Source: Bacillota bacterium (GTDB lineage: Bacteria; Bacillota; Clostridia; Oscillospirales; Ruminococcaceae). Taken from it: a stretch of DNA of 9,036 nucleotides. The translations under genes and the position numbers were made by a program. The stretch covers positions 1 to 9,036 of the forward strand of contig JAEWNU010000172.1 of NCBI GenBank assembly GCA_023456995.1, given 5' to 3'. This document shows, piece by piece, positions 1 through 7,419 of the stretch. The notes below the pieces were generated by a model, which saw only the letters and a program-made list of their open reading frames with translations, was not told where the DNA came from and did no database searches. How positions within the stretch are numbered: the first letter of the stretch is position 1; every line of letters begins with the position of its first letter.

Positions 1-10
1 GTTTTTTATG

Positions 11-17
11 AAAGGGG
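11..17 (+). promoter_or_regulatory. Ribosome binding site that favours the inner start of the zinc peptidase
   Basis: The purine run AAAGGGG lies 8 nt upstream of the ATG at base 26. The ATG at base 8 has only a T-run in front of it in this window and no Shine-Dalgarno match. This is the reason for choosing base 26 as the start. Confidence 0.6.
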
Positions 18-25
18 CGCTTTGC

Positions 26-730
26 ATGTTTGGGCATTACGGCTATTATGGCATTGACAGTTACTATCTCATTTTGGTGATGCCAGCCATTCTTTTTTCG
101 CTTTGGGCGCAGACCAAGGTGCAGGGAACCTTCTCGCGTTATCAGAAAGTCCGCAGTTATTCGGGCTACACAGGGGCAGATGTGGCGCGGCGTATTCTGG
201 ACGACAACGGGCTTTATAATGTGAGGATTGAGCGCATTAACGGGTCTTTGACCGACCATTACGACCCTAGAGATCAGGTTATTCGTCTTTCGGACAGCGT
301 GCATAACAGCAACTCGATTGCGGCACTGGGCGTCGCGGCTCATGAGACTGGACATGCAGTGCAGCACGCAACCGGCTACGGGCCGCTGACTGTCCGCAAC
401 GCGATTATTCCGGTGACCAATTTTGGTTCGCAACTGGCGATGCCGCTTATTTTGTTTGGGTTCATCTTTAATAATAATGCGCTTGTCGGCATTGGCATTA
501 TCTGCTTTGCAATGGTGACGCTATTTCAGCTTGTCACACTACCGGTGGAGTTTGATGCAAGTGCTCGCGCGATGCGTACGCTTTCCAACGAGGGAATTTT
601 GCAGGGGGACGAGGTATCACAGACCCGAAAAGTGCTGACAGCTGCCGCGTTGACCTATGTTGCCGCGTTGATTGTCTCGGCGGCGCAGCTGTTGCGTCTC
701 GTGCTGTTGTTTAACCGCCGACGCGACTGA
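26..730 (+). CDS. yugP: YugP-type membrane zinc metallopeptidase
   Basis: Likely a membrane-embedded zinc protease of the neutral zinc metallopeptidase 2 (YugP) family; its substrate is unknown. Numbered from the ATG at base 26 (234 aa), an N-terminal hydrophobic helix covers about residues 13-30. The zinc motif HETGH is at 106-110 in the context AAHETGHAVQH. Hydrophobic segments follow at about 137-150 and 152-174. E175 in the motif LPVEFDASARA is the expected third zinc ligand, as in other gluzincin-like members. A last membrane helix lies at about 205-229 before a basic RRRD tail. The N-terminus MFGHYGYYGID is typical of the family and supports this start; an in-frame ATG at base 8 would add six residues. 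Family members are usually 220-235 aa, so the gene is full length. It is 47 nt upstream of rsmB, probably in the same operon. In Clostridia this gene often sits between fmt and rsmB; fmt would lie just left of the window. Confidence 0.9.
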   Translation: MFGHYGYYGIDSYYLILVMPAILFSLWAQTKVQGTFSRYQKVRSYSGYTGADVARRILDDNGLYNVRIERINGSLTDHYDPRDQVIRLSDSVHNSNSIAALGVAAHETGHAVQHATGYGPLTVRNAIIPVTNFGSQLAMPLILFGFIFNNNALVGIGIICFAMVTLFQLVTLPVEFDASARAMRTLSNEGILQGDEVSQTRKVLTAAALTYVAALIVSAAQLLRLVLLFNRRRD

Positions 731-763
731 TTTTTTTCGCGACAGTGTTGTTTTTGACGGCAC

Positions 764-771
764 GGAAAGGA
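764..771 (+). promoter_or_regulatory. Ribosome binding site of rsmB
   Basis: GGAAAGGA ends 6 nt before the ATG at base 778. It supports that ATG over an in-frame GTG at 745, which has no purine-rich stretch in front of it and would add 11 residues unlike the family N-terminus. Confidence 0.6.
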
Positions 772-777
772 ACATCA

Positions 778-2057
778 ATGGAAACTGCCCGACAGGTTGC
801 GGCCAAGGCGTTATTGCGCGTTGACCGTGGAGGCTATTCGCAGCTGACACTTGACGCCGCGCTAAACAAAGCGCGGCTGTCTGTGCGTGATGCGGCTTTT
901 GCCTCAGCGCTATTTTATGGCGCGTTGGAACGCCGGCTGACGCTGGACCACTGTATTGCTAAATATGCACGCCATCCGCTCTCTGACACGGTGGCAGCTA
1001 TTTTACGTCTGGCATTCTATCAGCTTATTTTTATGGATTCAGTACCAAACCACGCCGCGGTGGATGAAGCGGTCAATATGACAAAGGCGATGGGGCAGCG
1101 CGCCGCTTCCGGCATGGTCAACGGCATATTGCGCAGCTTTTTACGCGACGGCTGTGCAGTTCCTCCGGTTTCGGGGGGATTGGCAGCGAAACTGGCGATT
1201 GAATACTCCTGTAGCAAGGACTTAATCGTGCTGTTCCTAAAGTGGTACGGTGAGGAAAAAACGCGCACGCTGCTTGCAGCCTCTATGGGACGTCCGCCCA
1301 TTTATATCCGTGTCAACACGCTTAAAACCGATGCCAAAACCCTGTTAGAACATCTTTCTAAACACGATTGTAAAGCGGTTGCCCGCCCTTTGGATGGCAA
1401 CTGCATTGAAATAGAGGGCGACGCGGTACACACTGTGTCACATAAGCTGGGCTTTTTGCACGTGCAGGATGTCTGCTCGCAGCAGGCGGCTCTGACGCTG
1501 GAAGCGCAGCCCGGTGAGCGTATTCTGGACGTTTGCGCAGCCCCCGGTTCCAAGAGCTTTGTGCTGGCGCAGCAGATGCAAAACCGCGGTGAGATCGTTT
1601 CCTGCGACATTGCCCCCGCGAGGCTGGAACTGATCAAACAGGGAGCCAAGCGGTTAGGGATTAACATCATCACCACACAGGTTAACGATGGGGCAGAACA
1701 CAACGAGAGCTTAGGCGAATTTGATCGTATTCTTTGCGACGTACCCTGCTCAGGGTTAGGCGTTCTGCGTCGTAAGCCAGAGATTAAATACCGCAGCGCG
1801 CAGTCGCTGGAAGGCCTGCCTGAGCTCCAGTATAAAATCCTAAAAACTTCCGCAAACTATTTAAAAGCGGGCGGTATTTTGGTTTATTCTACCTGCACGC
1901 TGAATCCCGATGAAAATGAACGGGTGGTTGAAGCGTTTTTACGGGAACACCCTGACTTTTCTTCTGCACCGTTTGATGACAAGGATTGGTACAAGACATT
2001 TTTACCTCAGCCGCACGGCGGTGACGGATTTTTTATTTCACGTATCAGGAGAGACAG

Positions 2058-2061
<4 letters not shown>
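778..2061 (+). CDS. rsmB: 16S rRNA (cytosine-967-C5)-methyltransferase RsmB
   Basis: Methylates C967 (E. coli numbering) of 16S rRNA using S-adenosylmethionine. The 427-residue protein starts with a NusB-like RNA-binding domain (about residues 1-135), including the signature LRLAFYQL...VPNHAAVDEAV at 76-99. The Rossmann-type methyltransferase domain follows. SAM motif I, ILDVCAAPGSKS, is at 249-260. Motif IV, DVPCSGLG, is at 321-328 with C324, which helps product release. Motif VI, YSTCTLNP, is at 370-377 with C373, the expected nucleophile. Both cysteines of the RNA m5C methyltransferase mechanism are therefore present. Length fits the family (about 430-450 aa). The N-terminal NusB domain and the GVLRRKPEI segment after motif IV distinguish it from RsmF-type enzymes. 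Its stop overlaps the rlmN start by 4 nt (ATGA), indicating translational coupling, and the rlmN ribosome binding site lies inside its last codons. Confidence 0.96.
2047..2052 (+). promoter_or_regulatory. Ribosome binding site of rlmN inside the rsmB end
   Basis: AGGAGA ends 5 nt before the rlmN ATG at 2058 and is encoded by the last arginine codons of rsmB. It fixes the rlmN start inside the ATGA overlap. Confidence 0.7.
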
Positions 2062-3118
<1,057 letters not shown>

Positions 3119-3128
<10 letters not shown>

Positions 3129-3868
3129 CAGGCGATACCCATGTAGGACAAAAGCGCCATAACAATCAGGATGTATTCCTCGCGGAGCAGCTGGATACCA
3201 AGTTCCTGATTATGGTCTGCGATGGCATGGGTGGCGAACAGGGTGGCGAACAGGCTAGTGAGCTGGCTGTTGAAGCGGCTACAGCAATGCTGCGCCGGGA
3301 TTTAAAAGGTGCTACCGATGAGAGCACCATTCGCCGGGTGCTGGAGTGTGCGGGCGCTGCGGCTAACAGAGTAGTTTTTGATGCCGCGCAGGCCGATAGC
3401 GCGCTGACCGGCATGGGCACCACGCTGGTGGGTGCGGTGGTGCTGCCAAACTGTGCCCATTTTATCCATGCGGGCGATTCAAGGGCCTACCTGTTGCGCA
3501 ACGATGTATTGACTCAGCTCACCGTGGATCATACGGTGGTGCAGGTGCTGATTGACCGAGGAGAGATCTCACAGGACGACGCTAAAAACCACCCTCAGCG
3601 GCATTACATTACCCGCGCGGTGGGCGTTGCGCCCCAGATAAATTATGATATTTTTTCGATCGACCTGTTGCCAAACGACACGATTTTGCTTTGCAGCGAT
3701 GGTCTTTATAACTACATGAGCCACGAGGATATCTGTGCGCTGACCGCCATTGCCGTCAAGCGCAAAAGTGTCGCGCCGCTCATCGACCGCGCCAATGAGA
3801 ATGGCGGCGGAGACAATATTACCGCGGTAGTTTGCTGCGTAGCCGGGGAGGTGGGTGCGCATGGATAA
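3119..3868 (+). CDS. prpC: PP2C-type Ser/Thr protein phosphatase PrpC (Stp)
   Basis: Cytoplasmic metal-dependent phosphatase expected to remove phosphate from PrkC and its substrates. The 249 residues carry the PP2C motifs in order: RxxNQD at 13-18, DGMGG at 35-39, GMGTTL at 98-103, HAGDSR at 117-122, CSDGL at 192-196 and GGGDN at 229-233. D35, D194 and D232 are the expected Mn/Mg ligands, so the enzyme should be active. The length equals the usual bacterial one-domain form (240-250 aa), with no transmembrane segment. The residue before VG in motif 1 is His8, where family members commonly have Asp (TDxG). The start is supported by AAAGGGGG at 3102-3109, 9 nt upstream. The gene overlaps rlmN by 10 nt and prkC by 8 nt, the standard phosphatase-kinase pairing. 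Confidence 0.95.
3230..3253 (+). repeat. Exact 12-bp tandem duplication inside prpC
   Basis: GGTGGCGAACAG occurs twice without a gap (3230-3241 and 3242-3253). It encodes GGEQ-GGEQ immediately after DGM in phosphatase motif 2. The motif has the same length as in B. subtilis PrpC (DGMGG plus six residues before AS), so this is not obviously an inserted copy. Confidence 0.85.
3845..3853 (+). promoter_or_regulatory. Ribosome binding site of prkC inside the prpC end
   Basis: GGGGAGGTG has its GGAGG core at 3847-3851, 9 nt before the ATG at 3861. An in-frame GTG at 3855 would be only 3 nt from this core, too close for initiation, so the ATG is chosen. The site is encoded by prpC, which ends at 3868. 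Confidence 0.7.
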
Positions 3869-5870
3869 TTTTATCGGCAAAAAGATTGAAGGACGTTACC
3901 AGATTAGCGAGCTGATCGGCGTTGGGGGCATGGCGAACGTTTACAAGGCCACCGACCTTTCAGATGGGAAGACGGTGGCAGTCAAGGTGTTGCGCGAGGA
4001 GTTCTATGAAAACGAAGAGCTGTTGCGCCGCTTTAAAAACGAGAGCAAGGCCATTGCCATGTTGTCGCATCCTAACATTATTGAGGTTTATGACGTTTGC
4101 TTTGCACACAATATGCGCTGTATCGTCATGGAATACATCGATGGTATCACACTTAAGGAATATATGGAGGAACAGCGTCCGCTCGCTTGGAAAGAGACGG
4201 TGCACTTTATTCTTCAGATATTAAAGGCATTATCTCATGCGCATTCAAAGGGCATTGTTCACCGGGATATTAAGCCTCAGAACGTGATGCTGCTATCTGA
4301 CGCAAGAATTAAGATAACCGACTTTGGTATTGCGCGCTTTGCCAGAAGTGAGTCGCACACTATCACCGACCGCGCTATAGGTTCGGTTCATTACATCAGT
4401 CCTGAGCAGGCCAGAGGCGATCACACCGACCAGAGGGCGGATATTTATTCTATCGGTATTATGCTGTATGAGATGCTCACTGGTCAGGTTCCATTTGACG
4501 CCGACAGCCCTGTTTCAGTAGCCCTTAAGCAAATTGAGCTTGAAGCACCATTGCCGCGCAGCATCAACCCCGATATTCCGGCAGGACTTGAAGAGATTAC
4601 ACTGCGTGCGATGGAAAAGGAACCCGACCGGCGCTATCAGTCAGCCGATGACATGCTCAAGGATATTGAAGCGTTTCAGCTAAATCCCTCGGTTCATTTT
4701 GAATATAAATACCTAACCGATGAAAAGGCGCAGAGCGACCGATTTAGGCAAAATATGCGCCATGCAAAACAATTGCGAGACGGCAAGGGAGAACGTATGG
4801 CACAACAACGATCTAGAAAATCAATTGAAAAAGAAGTACCGGTTCCCAATCGGGGCAATCGTGATTATGAGGACGAAGAACCGCGCAAAAACTCGATATT
4901 GATGGCGCTGGCGGGTATCACGGCGGCGTTTATTGTTATCTCAGTGGCTTTTATCGGTGCAATGCTGTACCTGAACAACCCGCTTGAGAAGGTGCCGGAT
5001 GTCATTATGCCGGATCTAACGGGGCTTAAATACGACGCCATCAAGAACGCACAGGAATATTCCAAGTTCGTTTTAGAGGTTGAAGATAATCAATATAACG
5101 ACCTTCATGAGCGGGGTGCGGTGGTCAGCCAGAAGCCCAAGGCCGGCACCAAGGTCAAGGAAAACTCAGTGGTGCGCCTGATCATTTCAAATGGCACCAA
5201 AGTCGTGTTGATGCCCAACCTTATTGGTCTGGAGGAAACACAGGCCTATCAGGAGTTGGCCAACCTTGATCTTGAGTATCAAAAGGTGGAGATATTCTCT
5301 CAACAGCCCGCCGGTACGGTTGTAGCGACCGACCCTGGATATGGCAGTGAAATTCCCGGTTCCACCGTGGTCAAGGTGCAGATTAGCATGGGCCCCGAAA
5401 ACAAGGTCGTTGAGGTGCCGGATCTGACCGGCATGGATATTGAAGCGGCTAGAGCGAAGTTGCGGGAGCTTGGGCTGGAGGTAGGCGGTATCAGCTATGT
5501 CACCAGTGACAAGGCGGAGAATATTGTTGTCTCTCAGGACCCGGCACCCACATCTCAAATTGCTACCGGGGCGTTTGTTAACCTCAACGTGTCGGGCGGT
5601 ACCAACCAGAAAAACCAGATTACGCTGCATATTCCGCTGCCGAAAGAGGTTACAGATATTGTCAAGATGCAGGCGATGTTTGACGGACGCATTCTGCGCG
5701 AAGAGCGGTTGCAGCCTTCCACCGCACTTTTCTGGAAGCCGCTTTTCGAAGGTTCGGGAACTGCGAAGATATTTATTCTTTACAATGACTTCCTTTACCA
5801 AACCTATGAGGTCGATTTCAACACCGGCGGTTACACGCTGGTGGAGGATAATTCCGACATGCATAAATAA
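3861..5870 (+). CDS. prkC: PASTA-domain eukaryotic-like Ser/Thr protein kinase PrkC
   Basis: Membrane kinase that binds muropeptides or lipid II with its outside repeats and phosphorylates cytoplasmic targets in cell-wall growth, division, translation and, in spore formers, germination. The 669 residues start with a Hanks-type kinase domain (about 13-275): Gly-rich loop IGVGGMANVY at 19-28, ATP lysine K42, HRDIKPQN at 134-141 with catalytic D136, and DFG at 154-156. The activation loop contains S163, S165, T167 and T169, then GSVHYISPEQARG. A charged, low-complexity linker covers about 280-344, followed by one transmembrane helix at about 346-371. Three PASTA repeats lie outside, at about 379-446, 451-512 and 518-580. 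The last 83 or so residues are not PASTA and look beta-rich. The kinase is complete with no missing key residue. It overlaps prpC by 8 nt and lies 11 nt before rsgA. Confidence 0.95.
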   Translation: MDNFIGKKIEGRYQISELIGVGGMANVYKATDLSDGKTVAVKVLREEFYENEELLRRFKNESKAIAMLSHPNIIEVYDVCFAHNMRCIVMEYIDGITLKEYMEEQRPLAWKETVHFILQILKALSHAHSKGIVHRDIKPQNVMLLSDARIKITDFGIARFARSESHTITDRAIGSVHYISPEQARGDHTDQRADIYSIGIMLYEMLTGQVPFDADSPVSVALKQIELEAPLPRSINPDIPAGLEEITLRAMEKEPDRRYQSADDMLKDIEAFQLNPSVHFEYKYLTDEKAQSDRFRQNMRHAKQLRDGKGERMAQQRSRKSIEKEVPVPNRGNRDYEDEEPRKNSILMALAGITAAFIVISVAFIGAMLYLNNPLEKVPDVIMPDLTGLKYDAIKNAQEYSKFVLEVEDNQYNDLHERGAVVSQKPKAGTKVKENSVVRLIISNGTKVVLMPNLIGLEETQAYQELANLDLEYQKVEIFSQQPAGTVVATDPGYGSEIPGSTVVKVQISMGPENKVVEVPDLTGMDIEAARAKLRELGLEVGGISYVTSDKAENIVVSQDPAPTSQIATGAFVNLNVSGGTNQKNQITLHIPLPKEVTDIVKMQAMFDGRILREERLQPSTALFWKPLFEGSGTAKIFILYNDFLYQTYEVDFNTGGYTLVEDNSDMHK

Positions 5871-5877
5871 GAGGAGA
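5871..5877 (+). promoter_or_regulatory. Ribosome binding site of rsgA
   Basis: GAGGAGA begins directly after the prkC stop and ends 4 nt before the ATG at 5882. It fills most of the 11-nt gap, leaving no room for a promoter or terminator between the two genes. Confidence 0.65.
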
Positions 5878-5881
5878 CATC

Positions 5882-6754
5882 ATGCCACAAGGACGCATTA
5901 TACGGCAAACGGGCGGTTTTTACTATGTTGACACCGGCGACACGGTAATGGAATGCCGCGCCCGCGGCTTATTCCGAAAGCAGGGCATCACCCCCCTTGT
6001 GGGGGATATTGCGGAGGTGGAGTGCACTGACAACGGCAAAGGCTTCGTTGTCAGCTTGCAGGAACGCAGAAATAGTCTGGTTCGTCCGCCAGTAGCCAAT
6101 ATCGATTGCTTACTGCTTATCCTTTCGATTACCGACCCGGCACCAAATGTCTTGGTGGTGGACAAAATGCTGGCTATCGCCGAATATAAGGGGATTGATG
6201 CAGTCATTGTAGTAACCAAGACCGACCTGGCGGACACCGGCGCTTTGTGCAGCCTGTACCGCTCGGTGGGTTATGAGGTTAAAAGCATCAACAGTCTGGC
6301 CGATTCACCCGAAGAGATTGCCGCGCTGATAAAGGGCAAGCTTTGCGTACTGGCCGGTAACACCGGGGTGGGCAAATCGACACTCCTAAATGCTATAGAC
6401 CCGGCGCTGGCGCTTAAAACCGGCGAGACCAGTCAGAAGTTGGGGCGCGGGCGGCACACAACCCGCGTCTCTGAGCTGTTTAAACTGTGCGGCGGGCTGA
6501 TTGCCGACACGCCGGGCTTTTCTTCTCTTGAAACGGCGCAGCTTGAGATTATTAAAAAAGATAAGCTTGAACTCTGCTTTCGTGAGTTTGAGCCCTACTT
6601 AGGGCACTGCCGTTTTACCGGCTGTTCGCACACCAAAGAAAAGGGCTGTGCGGTGCTCTCGGCGGTAGAATCAGGTGAAATTGCATTGTCGCGTCATGAG
6701 AGCTATCTTGCAATGTACGAAGAAGCCAAACAGATTAAAGATTGGGAGGTTTAA
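5882..6754 (+). CDS. rsgA: Ribosome small-subunit biogenesis GTPase RsgA (CpgA/YloQ)
   Basis: GTPase of late 30S subunit assembly, where it checks the decoding centre and releases assembly factors. The 290 residues show the circular permutation of the YlqF/RsgA class, with G4 before G1. An N-terminal OB-fold covers about residues 1-65. G4 is TKTDL at 112-116, G1 (P-loop) is GNTGVGKST at 159-167, and G3 is DTPGF at 209-213. A switch segment GRGRHTTR lies between G1 and G3. The C-terminal zinc knuckle is C243-RFTG-C248-S-H250-TKEKG-C256, with all four ligands present. Length is normal for Firmicutes (about 290-300 aa). In B. subtilis and Enterococcus, PrkC-type kinases are linked genetically and biochemically to this protein, which fits its place directly behind prkC. 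It ends 2 nt before thiN. Confidence 0.95.
   Translation: MPQGRIIRQTGGFYYVDTGDTVMECRARGLFRKQGITPLVGDIAEVECTDNGKGFVVSLQERRNSLVRPPVANIDCLLLILSITDPAPNVLVVDKMLAIAEYKGIDAVIVVTKTDLADTGALCSLYRSVGYEVKSINSLADSPEEIAALIKGKLCVLAGNTGVGKSTLLNAIDPALALKTGETSQKLGRGRHTTRVSELFKLCGGLIADTPGFSSLETAQLEIIKKDKLELCFREFEPYLGHCRFTGCSHTKEKGCAVLSAVESGEIALSRHESYLAMYEEAKQIKDWEV
6744..6749 (+). promoter_or_regulatory. Ribosome binding site of thiN inside the rsgA end
   Basis: GGGAGG ends 7 nt before the ATG at 6757. An in-frame TTG at 6742 starts ahead of this site and cannot use it, so the ATG is chosen. Confidence 0.65.
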
Positions 6755-6756
6755 GC

Positions 6757-7380
6757 ATGGCGTGCAGGTGCGTGGTGTTTTGTGCGGGCGAAGAGGGTGA
6801 GATTGACTTTGCCGTTACGCCTGAGGATTTTGTCATCTGTTGTGATGCCGGCTATCTGGCGGCAAAGCACCGCGGTATTACCCCCGATCTTCTGATCGGG
6901 GATTTTGATTCCTACCGCGAGCCGTTGCCCGATTCGGTGGAGACGCTGCAATTTCCAGTAGAAAAGGACGATACCGACAGCATGCTAGCACTGCGTGAGG
7001 GCCTGCGGCGTGGCTATAAGCAATTCGTCTTGCTGTTTGCATTGGGGGGTAGACTTGACCATACACTCGCCAATCTGCAAGCGCTGGCCTTTTTAGAGGA
7101 ATTTGGCGCCAGCGGCCTGATTATTGGTCCGAGGGATCGCGTCCAGCTTTTAAAAAATGGAACACTTGACATTCCCCGCCGAAATGCATACACATTCTCA
7201 ATCTTTGCATATGGTGGAAAGGCAATCGGCGTGACGTTAAAGGGGATGCAATATCCGCTTAATGACGCGGTGGTTACTGAGACATTTCCCATCGGGCTGG
7301 GCAATCATATTATTGAGCCAATGGGCAGGGTAAGCGTTTTAGATGGCTCACTGCTGGTGGTGGAATCGAAGATTAATTAG
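6757..7380 (+). CDS. thiN: Thiamine pyrophosphokinase (thiamine diphosphokinase)
   Basis: Transfers pyrophosphate from ATP to thiamine, giving thiamine diphosphate in one step; it serves salvage of imported thiamine. In the 207 residues the N-terminal catalytic domain carries CCDAG at 28-32, DLLIGDFDS at 44-52, KDDTDS at 70-75 (metal and ATP binding) and ALGGRLDHTLAN at 95-106, all hallmarks of the family. The C-terminal beta domain (about 130-207) has the thiamine-binding segment with GVTLKGMQYPL and IGLGNHI. In many family members the last motif reads SN rather than GN, a small deviation near the substrate pocket. Length is typical (205-215 aa). The gene follows rsgA by 2 nt; in Bacillus rpe normally stands between them. 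No TPP riboswitch is seen upstream, consistent with operon expression rather than thiamine control. Confidence 0.94.
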   Translation: MACRCVVFCAGEEGEIDFAVTPEDFVICCDAGYLAAKHRGITPDLLIGDFDSYREPLPDSVETLQFPVEKDDTDSMLALREGLRRGYKQFVLLFALGGRLDHTLANLQALAFLEEFGASGLIIGPRDRVQLLKNGTLDIPRRNAYTFSIFAYGGKAIGVTLKGMQYPLNDAVVTETFPIGLGNHIIEPMGRVSVLDGSLLVVESKIN

Positions 7381-7419
7381 GCGCTCCGTGGCGCCGATAT
7401 CGGCAGAGGAGATTATAGA

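Noticed and set aside
1302..1703. A 133-codon - strand frame inside rsmB
   Set aside because: Cys/Ser-rich antisense shadow over the methyltransferase motifs with no start signal or family resemblance.
5187..5864. A 225-codon open frame on the - strand opposite the PASTA half of prkC
   Set aside because: It lies wholly antisense to a well-supported coding region, has no ribosome binding site or recognisable domain, and reads as a basic, His/Arg-rich mixture typical of mirror frames.
6212..6226. RsgA G4 motif reads TKTD instead of NKxD
   Set aside because: As I recall, TKxD is common in Firmicutes RsgA proteins, so it is not a defect or novelty.
7380..7395. Short hairpin GGCGC/GCGCC just after thiN
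   Set aside because: Only five pairs and no T-run follows, so it is not a terminator; translation of the MATE gene probably proceeds from the same transcript.
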